Of a stretch of DNA of 64,000 nt, positions 1-8,221 are shown piece by piece. Location of the stretch: the NCBI GenBank assembly GCA_023434365.1, contig JAEYSV010000016.1:186001-250000 (forward strand), read 5' to 3'. Position 1 is the first letter of the stretch; each line of letters opens with the position of its first letter. The position numbers and the translations under genes were made by a program. This DNA comes from Bacillota bacterium (GTDB lineage Bacteria > Bacillota > Clostridia > Lachnospirales > Lachnospiraceae). The notes under the pieces are model-generated. The model was not told where the DNA came from, made no database searches, and saw nothing but the letters and a program-made list of their open reading frames with translations.

Positions 1-44
1 CTGTCTTCGGCAGTTATAGACGAGCACTAACACTCGACTTGACG
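1..44 (-). promoter_or_regulatory. Probable start of ribosomal protein L10 leader (truncated by window edge)
   Basis: Transcript region immediately downstream of the strong minus-strand promoter at 45-73. Read on the minus strand it ends in CTGCCGAAGACAG, which resembles the conserved part of L10 leaders that precede rplJ-rplL in Firmicutes. The gene order rplK-rplA-[leader]-rplJ also fits. Only the first part of the leader is inside the window, so the fold cannot be confirmed. Confidence 0.45.
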
Positions 45-73
45 AGTATAACACATACTACAAGAAGTGTCAA
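45..73 (-). promoter_or_regulatory. Sigma-A type promoter, probably for rplJL
   Basis: On the minus strand: -35 TTGACA (68-73), 17-nt spacer, -10 TATACT (45-50). It lies just beyond the rplA terminator and points toward the left edge, where rplJ-rplL are expected. Confidence 0.75.
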
Positions 74-107
74 GTAATAATATGCGTTTTACATCTTCCT
101 TTATTAG

Positions 108-148
108 TAAAAAGAAGTTCTGCATCGGCAGAACTTCTTTTTACTATT
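108..148 (-). terminator. Intrinsic terminator after rplA
   Basis: Perfect 16-bp inverted repeat (arms 108-123 and 128-143) with a 4-nt loop and A/T-rich flanks giving a U-run on either strand. It lies 12 bases past the rplA stop codon and ends the secE-nusG-rplK-rplA transcription unit. Confidence 0.85.
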
Positions 149-159
149 TCTACTGCTTA

Positions 160-852
160 TTAATTCAATCTTGCAGTATTGATTTTTACACCAGGTCCCA
201 TAGTGGACGCGATAGTAACGCTCTTAAGGTATTGACCTTTAGCAGCGCTTGGTTTTGCTTTAATAATTGCCCCGATTAAAGTATTAAAGTTATCGTTAAG
301 TTGTTCTTCAGCGAAGGACACCTTACCAAGTGGAACATGAATAATGTTTGACTTATCAAGTCTGTATTCGATCTTACCTGCTTTAATATCGTTAACAGCT
401 TTTGTAACATCCATTGTTACAGTACCAGCTTTTGGGTTTGGCATTAAACCTTTTGGTCCGAGAACACGTCCAAGACGACCAACAACACCCATCATATCTG
501 GAGTAGCTACTACAACATCAAAATCTAACCAGCCTTCATTCTGAATTCTTGGAATTAATTCTTCTCCACCAACAAAATCTGCACCAGCTGCTTCAGCTTC
601 TGCCACTTTATCGCCTTTTGCGAATACAAGAACTTTAACTGTTTTACCTGTTCCGTGTGGTAATACTACCGCACCACGAACTTGCTGGTCAGCATGACGT
701 CCATCAACGCCAAGTCTGATATGCGCTTCTACTGTTTCATCGAATTTTGCAACAGCTGCTTTTTTAACTAAAGTTACTGCTTCCGCTACATCATAAGCCA
801 TAGATTTATCTACAAGCTTAGCAGCTTCAACATATTTCTTTCCTCTTTTCAT
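160..852 (-). CDS. rplA: Large-subunit ribosomal protein L1
   Basis: L1 (230 aa) binds the L1 stalk of 23S rRNA and in many bacteria represses translation of its own operon. The protein starts MKRGKKYVEAAKLVD and contains the family stretch GPKGLMPNPKAGTV, so the assignment is secure. I chose the ATG at 852 because AGGAGG lies 8 bases upstream; an in-frame upstream extension has no ribosome binding site and would run through a hairpin leader. The gene follows rplK by 123 bases, and that gap holds a second copy of an L1-site-like RNA hairpin directly abutting the ribosome binding site. This suggests direct autoregulation of rplA as well as rplK. Confidence 0.97.
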   Translation of the reverse strand: MKRGKKYVEAAKLVDKSMAYDVAEAVTLVKKAAVAKFDETVEAHIRLGVDGRHADQQVRGAVVLPHGTGKTVKVLVFAKGDKVAEAEAAGADFVGGEELIPRIQNEGWLDFDVVVATPDMMGVVGRLGRVLGPKGLMPNPKAGTVTMDVTKAVNDIKAGKIEYRLDKSNIIHVPLGKVSFAEEQLNDNFNTLIGAIIKAKPSAAKGQYLKSVTIASTMGPGVKINTARLN

Positions 853-866
853 TCTTTTACCTCCTA

Positions 867-895
867 GTGGTGTTATCGGGAGTTGTCCCTCCCAC
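867..895 (-). promoter_or_regulatory. L1-binding-site mimic in the rplA leader (copy 2)
   Basis: Minus-strand RNA has an outer stem GTGG/CCAC, an inner stem GGGAG/CTCCC and an asymmetric GATAACA strand. The GTGGGAG and ACACCAC segments match the L1 site of 23S rRNA (GGTGGGAG ... AAATACCACC in E. coli), the known basis of L1 autoregulation. The ribosome binding site AGGAGG starts 2 bases after the outer stem, so L1 binding would block initiation of rplA. Confidence 0.65.
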
Positions 896-975
896 ATATT
901 TACGATCGATTACGGATGAAATCTTATCTATACCTAATATTATTGAGCTAATGCTCCTTTGATTTTAAATCAAAA

Positions 976-1401
976 TTAATCTTCGATTACAATACCCATA
1001 CTTCTTGCAGTACCAGCAATCATGCTTGTAGCAGATTCAATGCTAGCAGCATTTAAGTCTGGCATTTTTAGCTCAGCAATTTTCTGTAGATCTGCTCTTG
1101 TTAATTTTGCTACTTTATTTTTATTTGGTACTCCTGAACCGGATTTAATATTAGCAGCTTTCTTTAATAATACTGCTGCTGGAGGAGTTTTAGTAATAAA
1201 ACTAAAACTTCTATCTGCATAAACTGTGATTACTACTGGAATAATCATACCTTCCTGGTTTGCAGTTCTAGCATTGAACTCTTTAGTGAATTGCACAATG
1301 TTAACTCCGTGCTGACCAAGTGCAGGACCTACCGGTGGAGCTGGTGTAGCCTTTGCAGCTGGAATCTGTAATTTAATATAACCTGTAACTTTCTTTGCCA
1401 T
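976..1401 (-). CDS. rplK: Large-subunit ribosomal protein L11
   Basis: L11 (141 aa) forms the GTPase-associated centre with 23S rRNA. The sequence shows the N-terminal KLQIPAAKATPAPPVGPALGQ region (translation-factor and thiopeptide binding face), NAMTK-like NARTANQEG, and the C-terminal RNA-binding domain ending GTARSMGIVIED. Length is typical. The ATG at 1401 follows AGGAGG. It sits between nusG and rplA in the conserved secE-nusG-rplK-rplA order. Its leader carries the first L1-site mimic, consistent with L1 repression of the L11-L1 transcript. Confidence 0.97.
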   Translation of the reverse strand: MAKKVTGYIKLQIPAAKATPAPPVGPALGQHGVNIVQFTKEFNARTANQEGMIIPVVITVYADRSFSFITKTPPAAVLLKKAANIKSGSGVPNKNKVAKLTRADLQKIAELKMPDLNAASIESATSMIAGTARSMGIVIED

Positions 1402-1423
1402 TATAGCCTACCTCCTGAATTTT

Positions 1424-1453
1424 GTGGTATTATCGGGAGTTTTCCCTCCCACC
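1424..1453 (-). promoter_or_regulatory. L1-binding-site mimic in the rplK leader (copy 1)
   Basis: Minus-strand RNA: outer stem GTGG/CCAC, inner stem GGGAG/CTCCC, and the strand GATAATACCAC, which copies the AAATACCAC strand of the 23S L1 site. It is nearly identical to the copy at 867-895. The rplK ribosome binding site lies about 8 bases downstream. L1 repression through such mimics is established for rplK-rplA operons; its use here is inferred. Confidence 0.7.
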
Positions 1454-1473
1454 ATCTGAATAGAATCAGATGT

Positions 1474-1992
1474 TTATATCTTTTTAATATCTGCGAAACT
1501 AATTTCAACAGGTGTTTCGCGACCAAACATATCAACGTTGATTGTGACTACTTGTCTGTGAGGATTGACATGTGTAACTATTCCACTTGTATCTTCCCAC
1601 GCTCCGCTCACAACCACGATAGCATCTCCTACTTCAAGATCGAAATTGATATCAGCCTTGGAATGAAGACCCATACTTTTTAGTTCTTCCTCAGTTAAAG
1701 GAACCGGTTTGGATCCAGGTCCAACAAATCCGGTAACACCTCTGGTATTACGAACCACATACCAAGTATCATCATTCATTATCATGTTAATCAGAACATA
1801 AGCCGGAAACATTTTCTTGCTTGTATTCTTTTTAACACCATCTTTGATTTCAGCAACTTCCTGCATAGGAACAGATACTTCTAGAATTTGGTCTTGAAGC
1901 TTTCTGTTTTCAATTGTTTTTTCAATGTTTGCTTTAACCTTATTCTCATAACCAGAATAAGTATGAACAACATACCAATTTGCTTCTGCCAT
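1474..1992 (-). CDS. nusG: Transcription termination/antitermination factor NusG
   Basis: NusG (172 aa) binds RNA polymerase and influences pausing, termination and transcription-translation coupling. The N-terminal NGN domain begins ANWYVVHTYSGYENK, and the C-terminal KOW domain covers roughly residues 118-170 (VGDAIVVVSGAWEDTSG). Two adjacent ATG codons (1995 and 1992) are possible. I use the second, which gives the usual MAEANWYVV start and better spacing to AAGGG. It starts about 10 bases after secE and is cotranscribed with secE and rplK. Confidence 0.96.
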   Translation of the reverse strand: MAEANWYVVHTYSGYENKVKANIEKTIENRKLQDQILEVSVPMQEVAEIKDGVKKNTSKKMFPAYVLINMIMNDDTWYVVRNTRGVTGFVGPGSKPVPLTEEELKSMGLHSKADINFDLEVGDAIVVVSGAWEDTSGIVTHVNPHRQVVTINVDMFGRETPVEISFADIKKI

Positions 1993-2002
1993 CATATCAC
2001 CC

Positions 2003-2212
2003 TTATCTGAACAACCAGTCAATGCCTACTGTATATATAGCATCCACGATTGCTATCACTCCACCTAGAACTACAGAAATTACAAGAACAGCAATCGTCT
2101 GTCTTGTCAGGGATTTTTTATCTGGCCAAACAACTTTCTTAAATTCAGATTTAAGAGTTGCGAATTTGCCTCTTTTTTTCGCATGTGTTGCAGTATTTGT
2201 TGAATCTCCCAT
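2003..2212 (-). CDS. secE: Preprotein translocase subunit SecE
   Basis: SecE (69 aa) is the small clamp subunit of the SecYEG channel. The sequence has an N-terminal charged stretch, the conserved amphipathic segment FKKVVWPDKKSL (about residues 24-35), and one transmembrane helix at about residues 39-60, as in single-helix Gram-positive SecE. It lies between rpmG and nusG, the standard order. Confidence 0.95.
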   Translation of the reverse strand: MGDSTNTATHAKKRGKFATLKSEFKKVVWPDKKSLTRQTIAVLVISVVLGGVIAIVDAIYTVGIDWLFR

Positions 2213-2305
2213 TTCCTCACATTCCTTTCTCGTAAATAAATTAATTATTTACCAATGAAACTTCGTAATTGCAATGTACCTCGCTTACAGTAACCTTCTG
2301 GTTGA

Positions 2306-2455
2306 TTATTTTGTTTCCTTGTGTAAAGTGTGTGATTTACAGAACTTACAATATTTTTTAGTTTCCATTCTATCTGGATGATTTTTCTTTTCTTTTGTCA
2401 TATTGTAGTTACGTTGTTTGCATTCTGTACAAGCTAATGTAATCTTTACGCGCAC
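2306..2455 (-). CDS. rpmG: Large-subunit ribosomal protein L33
   Basis: A 49-residue protein translated from a GTG start, beginning MRVKITLACTECKQRNY and ending SHTLHKETK. Two CxxC pairs (CTEC and CKFC) give the zinc-ribbon (C+) form of L33. GGAGG sits upstream of the GTG. The gene leads the rpmG-secE-nusG-rplK-rplA run, 93 bases before secE, and is preceded by a strong promoter at 2559-2587. Confidence 0.93.
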   Translation of the reverse strand: MRVKITLACTECKQRNYNMTKEKKNHPDRMETKKYCKFCKSHTLHKETK

Positions 2456-2558
2456 AGCTTCCACCTCCGCTAAAATTTCTTTATTGTATTCTTTGTTTTC
2501 TTGTTACAATCATTACTGATTTTAGGCATAAAAAAAAGACCTCTTCCATCGCTCATTC

Positions 2559-2587
2559 AGAATATCACAGTCTTTTACGTTCGTCAA
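2559..2587 (-). promoter_or_regulatory. Sigma-A type promoter of the rpmG-secE-nusG-rplKA unit
   Basis: Minus strand: -35 TTGACG (2582-2587), 17-nt spacer, -10 TATTCT (2559-2564). It is the only good promoter upstream of rpmG and points into it, giving a leader of about 100 bases. Confidence 0.75.
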
Positions 2588-2662
2588 TAGTTTTTCAACG
2601 TTTTGGCCTTTGTTTACAAAAATTTACTTTCTTTTTAATTCTAACACAAAGGCCGATAACAT

Positions 2663-4228
2663 TTATCTATTCCTCTTAACAAACTCAGTAGGAGAAATTC
2701 CTACATGTTTCTTAAATATACGACTAAAATAATTCGGATCTTGATATCCCACTAGGTAACATATTTCCTTAATCGTCATATCCGATTGTTGCATAAATTC
2801 TTTTGACTTCATAATTCTAAAATCTGCAACCCATTCTACAAAATTTTCATTTGTTGCTTGTTTAAATATCTTACTAAAATGTTGGGGACTTAAATTAACA
2901 TAAGTAGACACATCATTTAAACTAATATCTTGATTATAGTTTCTATGAATATACTCGATTGCTGCACCTATGATACTACCTTTTCGATCTGTCCTTACCG
3001 CCCGAAGCGACCTTATTAATGTTTGCAATCTTCTATATGCCCATGCCTCTTGATAATCAATACCCAAATCAACAAGCATATGATAATCACTATAATATTC
3101 AGTATAACGACTTAATAGCGCATGCTCCTTCTTTAGTTCATAAGTAAGTATATAAAATATTTCAAGTAATGTACAGGTGCGTTCGTGATTTGGCAAGTGG
3201 CGTATCTGTTCAAGCATCTTTGCCAATAACAGTGTCGCTTCCTGTCCTCCATATGACATATCTTCGACTAATTCCTTCGTAATCTTCATAAAGTCATATC
3301 CAAGGAGCGAACGATGCCTAACTTCTTTTATGTGAATTATTGACCCTTCCTTTTTATAATGTAAGCAACGGATTGCCTCCTGATGACTTTCATGAATTCG
3401 TTCAATTGGTTTAACTGATCCAACCCCTATGCAAATCTCCAGATTAAAAATATCCCTACAAGCTTTAATTAGTTGATTGCTAACCCTGATTGATGCATTA
3501 TGGACTTCTTTGGGTTCAGTGGCTATATCACAAGACAAATATAAAGCGATATGATTGGTTACCTTCGGTCCAACAGCACAACAAAATTCCTTGCTTACAA
3601 TATCTTTGATAAATGGATACAGCCGCGTTAACGAAGTATTCTTTTCCTGTAGTAAATAGTGATGTGTTGGAATTATTTCAATATTTATAATAAAACCATA
3701 ATTATCAATTCCTAACAGTTTATGATAATCTTCTTTTTCAATCAAATGATTTCCCATAAACATGATGGAGTATATCAAATTGTTTTCCATATATCGAAGA
3801 GCTTTCCTTATCTGTTTCTCTTCTTCTTTTACAACCAAGTCTTTCTTTTTCTCATTACCTATATCTTCTACTTGCTTTCTTATAGAAGTAATAATTTCAT
3901 CCTGATCGAGAGGCTTAAGAACATAATCACTAACATTTAATCGCATTGCTGTACGAACAAACTCGAAGTAATCCAAAGTAGTGATTATAATAATACGTAG
4001 TTTTTTATTAAATCGTCTTATCTGTTGAATTGTTTCCAATCCATTCAATCCACTTAACTGAATAGAAATGAGCAAAAGATCCGGTTCTTTATCAATGACA
4101 CTTAATAAAGCGTCATTTCCGCTTTTTACATTAGCAACAACCTCTGCTTCACTTACTGTATTAAGTATAATTCCTTCCAACCATTGAGCTAATTCTTCAT
4201 CTGATTCTGCAATGACTATTTTATACAT
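2663..4228 (-). CDS. YesN/AraC-type response regulator with degenerate receiver
   Basis: A 521-residue regulator with an N-terminal CheY-like receiver (about 1-120), a long middle region, and a C-terminal AraC-type double helix-turn-helix (about 420-520, e.g. ISLNDVSTYVNLSPQHFSKIFK and IKEICYLVGYQDPNYFSRIFKK). The family controls sugar-uptake or two-component genes. The receiver is unusual: the phosphoacceptor Asp is replaced by Ser55 (in PDLLLISIQL), and the acidic pair near the N-terminus reads AES. The conserved Lys (YVLKPLD) remains. No histidine kinase is adjacent. The start at 4228 follows AGGAGAGA. The DNA target and signal are unknown; phosphorylation-independent control is inferred. 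Confidence 0.85.
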   Translation of the reverse strand: MYKIVIAESDEELAQWLEGIILNTVSEAEVVANVKSGNDALLSVIDKEPDLLLISIQLSGLNGLETIQQIRRFNKKLRIIIITTLDYFEFVRTAMRLNVSDYVLKPLDQDEIITSIRKQVEDIGNEKKKDLVVKEEEKQIRKALRYMENNLIYSIMFMGNHLIEKEDYHKLLGIDNYGFIINIEIIPTHHYLLQEKNTSLTRLYPFIKDIVSKEFCCAVGPKVTNHIALYLSCDIATEPKEVHNASIRVSNQLIKACRDIFNLEICIGVGSVKPIERIHESHQEAIRCLHYKKEGSIIHIKEVRHRSLLGYDFMKITKELVEDMSYGGQEATLLLAKMLEQIRHLPNHERTCTLLEIFYILTYELKKEHALLSRYTEYYSDYHMLVDLGIDYQEAWAYRRLQTLIRSLRAVRTDRKGSIIGAAIEYIHRNYNQDISLNDVSTYVNLSPQHFSKIFKQATNENFVEWVADFRIMKSKEFMQQSDMTIKEICYLVGYQDPNYFSRIFKKHVGISPTEFVKRNR

Positions 4229-4318
4229 TCTCTCTCCTGATCCGCTTTTACATAAACCCGGCAATTCTTGTATACTCTCCTCTGCAACCTACAAACGTTA
4301 CATAATATACTTGATGAT

Positions 4319-5413
4319 TTACTTGTCTATTTCAAATATAGGTTTCTTGCTTTGAATCTCTACTTCAGTCTCAATTACTGTAAGTGATAATTCCTTTAAT
4401 AAATCAATCTCATAAACTGGAATATCATAACCATTTTCATCCGATACTACACGCACAATAGGTCTCAGTGGCATACTACGATTTTGTTCTTTCACTATCG
4501 CATATTGTTTATTTGATAAACGTACCATTGATCCATTTGGATAGATTGCTACTGTTTGAATAAAGTTTGCCACAATCCTCGTATCAAATTTTGTATCAGA
4601 ACATTCAATCAAATAATTCACTGCTTTTTCATTCGTCCATTTTTTACGATAGCATCGATTTGTTGTTAACGCATCATATACATCAGCAACAGCAACAATT
4701 CTAGCAAATTCATGAAGTTTCCCTGCCATTATTCCCCTTGGGTAACCTGATCCATCCATTCTTTCATGATGTGATAGTGATATAATCCTAGATAACTCTG
4801 TTAAGGTACTACACTTTTTTAATAACTCATATCCTAGTATAGTATGTTTCTTAATATGCTCAAACTCATCTGCAGTTAATGCACTTTCCTTTAATAATAT
4901 ACTTTTTTCAATTAGTACCTTTCCCATATCATGAAGTAGCGTTCCCGTTGCCAACTTTTCCATCATTGATTGACTATACCCTAGTTGCCTCGCAATTAAC
5001 AAAGAATAGACCGTGGTACTTACAGAATGAGAAAAAGTATACTCATCTGTAGCGCTAATATCATTTAAACTAACTTGAACTTCTGGATTTGTCATAATAT
5101 CATCTAATATCTGGTTTGCTGCATTATTAACATAATCAAAATCCATTGTGCTATTTCTGTAAAAGTCGTTTACTGTCTGTCGTAACACTTTTTTACACTC
5201 ATGACGCGTCTTCTCTGAAATAGCATCTGGTATGGTAATTCCCTCACTTCTACCATCCTCGACAAAAACATACTCAATCCCCATGTTATTCAAATTACTA
5301 ACAAACCGCGATAAATCCGTCTGGCCTGCTTTTAGTATCAAGCAGTCCCGATGATATATTGATTTTGCTAATACCATATCCGGTCGAAGCATAGAAGTAG
5401 ATACAAGTCTCAT
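4319..5413 (-). CDS. HD-GYP domain protein (putative cyclic-di-GMP phosphodiesterase)
   Basis: A 364-residue protein. About 120 N-terminal residues of unclear fold precede an HD-GYP domain (about 140-285) with the metal-binding HDMGK motif and HHERMDGSGYPRG, the signature linked to hydrolysis of cyclic di-GMP. There is no transmembrane segment or recognisable sensor domain. I chose the ATG at 5413 because AGGAGGC precedes it. It sits between two transcription regulators but is separated by about 90 and 167 bases from them, so it is probably its own unit. The nucleotide substrate is inferred from the family. Confidence 0.88.
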   Translation of the reverse strand: MRLVSTSMLRPDMVLAKSIYHRDCLILKAGQTDLSRFVSNLNNMGIEYVFVEDGRSEGITIPDAISEKTRHECKKVLRQTVNDFYRNSTMDFDYVNNAANQILDDIMTNPEVQVSLNDISATDEYTFSHSVSTTVYSLLIARQLGYSQSMMEKLATGTLLHDMGKVLIEKSILLKESALTADEFEHIKKHTILGYELLKKCSTLTELSRIISLSHHERMDGSGYPRGIMAGKLHEFARIVAVADVYDALTTNRCYRKKWTNEKAVNYLIECSDTKFDTRIVANFIQTVAIYPNGSMVRLSNKQYAIVKEQNRSMPLRPIVRVVSDENGYDIPVYEIDLLKELSLTVIETEVEIQSKKPIFEIDK

Positions 5414-5580
5414 CAACAGCCTCCTGTATTTTATTACGTAGAAATACCCGTCATAATAATATATTGATATATTACATCTCAAAAAACTAAATACTTATTG
5501 TATATCGACAGTAAAGTTTAGATTTTTTACAAACAATTCAAAATTCGGCTTAGGACTTTAGTCTTATATAGGCTTCCTAA

Positions 5581-6597
5581 CTATTCTTCATTTAACCACT
5601 TCACTGAGCCACCTTTAATCAGCTGACCTTTTATATATGTCGTTCCTAATGGAGTCATCATTGGAGATTCGATCAGTTTCACTAATTGCTTGGCTGCTTG
5701 CATGCCGATGCGATCAGTATCCTGTCTTACAGTTGTCAAATTAGGTTGCAATAACATCGTGGAACTAATACCATCAAATCCTGCAATACTAATATCATCA
5801 GGAATACAAAGACCTTTTTTATGTATGAAATTCATCGCACCAATAGCAGAAAAGTCGTCAGGAGCCACTATACAAGTTGGTGGATTTACTAATTTCAATA
5901 ACTGCGCTGTTAATTCTTCTGTTTTTGCAACACTTCGATATATTCCTTCCTTATAATATTCAGATGGAATATAGATATTATGTTCTCTCATTACAGAATT
6001 GAAACTAACAATACGATTATGTGTTACACTTGATTTTGTTCCATGAATATAAGCAATCCTTGTATGTCCTCTAGATACAATGTACTCAGCCAATTGTTGC
6101 ATTCCCTGTTCATTATCCGAAAGAATACTTATTGCATCATGAAAAACATGGTCTATTGTTACAACTGGCAACTCACTATAAACTAATTCCTGTACTTCCT
6201 TATCTGAATAATCTGCGCAAATAATACAAATACCATCAACACTTCTATATTTGCTATGCTCGAGGTAGGACATTCTTTTAATACCAATATTCTTCTCAAT
6301 TAAAACAATATCATACCCTTCTTTTGATGCGCTATCTTTAAATGCTGCCAAAATATGCGCGAAATACTCATTTCGAAATCCTTGATTAGAGGCATCCTGA
6401 TATACTACGCCAAGAAGATAACTATTCCTCTTCTTACCACCATGGTTTTTATCTAGAACTACATATCCAATCTCATCCGCTACTTTTAGAATTCGCTCTC
6501 TTGTTTCTTCTCCAATATCACGGTACCCATTCAATGCTTTACTAACTGTCGAAGTCGAAACATGGCATATTTTTGCAATATCCTTTATGGTACTCAA
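5581..6597 (-). CDS. LacI/GalR family transcriptional repressor
   Basis: A 338-residue regulator with an N-terminal LacI helix-turn-helix (IKDIAKICHVSTSTVSKALNGY) and a periplasmic-binding-protein-like effector domain (about 60-335, including SIAGFDGISSTMLLQPNLTTV). Members normally sense a sugar or sugar phosphate. It starts with TTG, preceded by AGGGGGG. It stands alone, so the ligand cannot be inferred from neighbours. Confidence 0.9.
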   Translation of the reverse strand: MSTIKDIAKICHVSTSTVSKALNGYRDIGEETRERILKVADEIGYVVLDKNHGGKKRNSYLLGVVYQDASNQGFRNEYFAHILAAFKDSASKEGYDIVLIEKNIGIKRMSYLEHSKYRSVDGICIICADYSDKEVQELVYSELPVVTIDHVFHDAISILSDNEQGMQQLAEYIVSRGHTRIAYIHGTKSSVTHNRIVSFNSVMREHNIYIPSEYYKEGIYRSVAKTEELTAQLLKLVNPPTCIVAPDDFSAIGAMNFIHKKGLCIPDDISIAGFDGISSTMLLQPNLTTVRQDTDRIGMQAAKQLVKLIESPMMTPLGTTYIKGQLIKGGSVKWLNEE

Positions 6598-6694
6598 ATT
6601 ACCCCCCCTACTCTTCGTTAATATTTCTTAATTTCATTAATTATATCAATTTTGACAAAACTTGTATAGTTTCTATTAAATTTGATCTACTAAA

Positions 6695-6753
6695 TAAAAA
6701 AGCACCTAAAATCACATCTCTCCTTTATTGGATTGATAGCAATCTTAGGCGCT
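6695..6753 (-). terminator. Terminator of the rnf operon
   Basis: A 15-bp stem with G-U pairs (arms 6701-6715 and 6739-6753) is followed on the minus strand by a run of T. It lies about 75 bases after the rnfB stop codon. Confidence 0.75.
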
Positions 6754-6829
6754 TATTAATTCTTATTCTACTTTAAGCCAGATAATTATTCCTATACTCA
6801 AAATCATCTAAACTCTTTATATATATTAC

Positions 6830-7630
6830 TTATATTAAACCACGAATAACTTTTGTTGGACATTTTTCTGCACATTTACCGCAATGTGTACATTTGCTCT
6901 GATCAATGTAAGCGATATTATTTTCTACTTTTACCGCATCAAATTCGCAAGCTCTTACACACATACCACAAGCAATACATCCTGCAGAACATACGTCTTT
7001 TACATCTTTTCCTTTGTCGTTTGAATTACATCTTACAAGCTGTGTAGCAGTATAAGGAACTAACTCAATTAAAGCTTTTGGACAGGTTATAACACATTTA
7101 CCACAGGCAACACACTTCTCTTTATCTACTTTAGCAATTCCTTCAACAACATGAATAGCATCAAATGGACAGGCTTTTACACAGGAACCTAATCCCATAC
7201 AACCATAAGAGCATGCTTTGTTTCCTTCTCCTGGAGCAACCATGGCCTGTCTACAATCCATAACTCCATAGTAATTGGCATTCATTCTTGCTTTATCACA
7301 AGTACCAGCACATTTAACAAAAGCAACTTTCTTATCTGTGCCCTCTGCGCTAACGCCCATAATTTCTCCAATTTTATCAGCAACTGGAGCTCCTCCAACA
7401 GGACAGGCATTTACAGCTGCATTTCCCTGTGCAATAGCTGCTGCCAGCCCATCGCATCCTGGGTACCCACAACCACCACAGTTGTTACCAGGTAAGACTT
7501 CTCTTATCTTCTCTTCTCTTTCGTCTACGTCAACCTTGAATTTTTCTCCAAACACTCCAAGGAAGAGACCAATAATTATACCAGCTAAACCGACTATAAC
7601 GGCTGCAATCAATATTGCAAGAAAATCCAT
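6830..7630 (-). CDS. rnfB: Rnf complex subunit B (multi-cluster ferredoxin-type protein)
   Basis: RnfB (266 aa) takes electrons from reduced ferredoxin in the membrane-bound ferredoxin:NAD+ oxidoreductase, which pumps Na+ or H+. It has an N-terminal transmembrane helix (about 3-25), a 4Fe-4S domain with NNCGGCGYPGCDG (about 49-61), and four CxxCxxCxxxC-like motifs in the C-terminal half (GSCVKACP, CVACGKCVITCP, CIACGMCVRACE, CTHCGKCAEKCP). It is the last gene of rnfCDGEAB, 15 bases after rnfA. Confidence 0.95.
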   Translation of the reverse strand: MDFLAILIAAVIVGLAGIIIGLFLGVFGEKFKVDVDEREEKIREVLPGNNCGGCGYPGCDGLAAAIAQGNAAVNACPVGGAPVADKIGEIMGVSAEGTDKKVAFVKCAGTCDKARMNANYYGVMDCRQAMVAPGEGNKACSYGCMGLGSCVKACPFDAIHVVEGIAKVDKEKCVACGKCVITCPKALIELVPYTATQLVRCNSNDKGKDVKDVCSAGCIACGMCVRACEFDAVKVENNIAYIDQSKCTHCGKCAEKCPTKVIRGLI

Positions 7631-7645
7631 TTATTTTTCCTCCTT

Positions 7646-8221
7646 CTACAGTAGCCCCGAAAATCCGTAAAACGCGATTGCCATCAACCCTGAGGTAATT
7701 AATACGATAGGAGTCCCTTTAAACGATTCGCTTACTTCATTATGTTCAATTTTTTCACGAATTCCTGCTAAAATTACGATAGCAATCAAAAATCCAAGAC
7801 TAGTTCCAATTGCACTCAACATACCTTCTGCAAAGTTATATCCATTTTGAATATTTAGAATTGCGACACCAAGAACTGCACAGTTCGTCGTGATTAGTGG
7901 CAAATATACTCCAAGAGCATTATAAAGTGCAGGACTCGATTTCTTTAAAAACATTTCTACAAATTGTACTAAGGCAGCAATTAATAGAATAAAAACAATT
8001 GTTTGTAAATACTCCAAATTAAATGGCTCTAAAACTAAATAATAGATAGCAAACGTTGCAGCGGAAGCAATACTAATAACAAATAAAACTGCTCCACCCA
8101 TACCAGCTGCTGTTCCAGTTTTTTTAGATACCCCAAGGAAAGGGCAAAGACCGAGGAACTGACTTAAAACAACGTTATTTACTAATGCCGCTCCTATCGC
8201 GATAAGAAACAATTCTTTCAT
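7646..8221 (-). CDS. rnfA: Rnf complex subunit A
   Basis: RnfA (191 aa) is an integral membrane subunit with six predicted helices, homologous to RnfE and NqrE. Typical motifs are NNVVLSQFLGLCPFLGVS near the start and TNCAVLGVAI in the middle; the conserved cysteines in these motifs bind the membrane-embedded iron-sulfur cluster shared with RnfE. Its start overlaps the rnfE stop by 4 bases (ATGA), indicating translational coupling. Confidence 0.95.
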   Translation of the reverse strand: MKELFLIAIGAALVNNVVLSQFLGLCPFLGVSKKTGTAAGMGGAVLFVISIASAATFAIYYLVLEPFNLEYLQTIVFILLIAALVQFVEMFLKKSSPALYNALGVYLPLITTNCAVLGVAILNIQNGYNFAEGMLSAIGTSLGFLIAIVILAGIREKIEHNEVSESFKGTPIVLITSGLMAIAFYGFSGLL

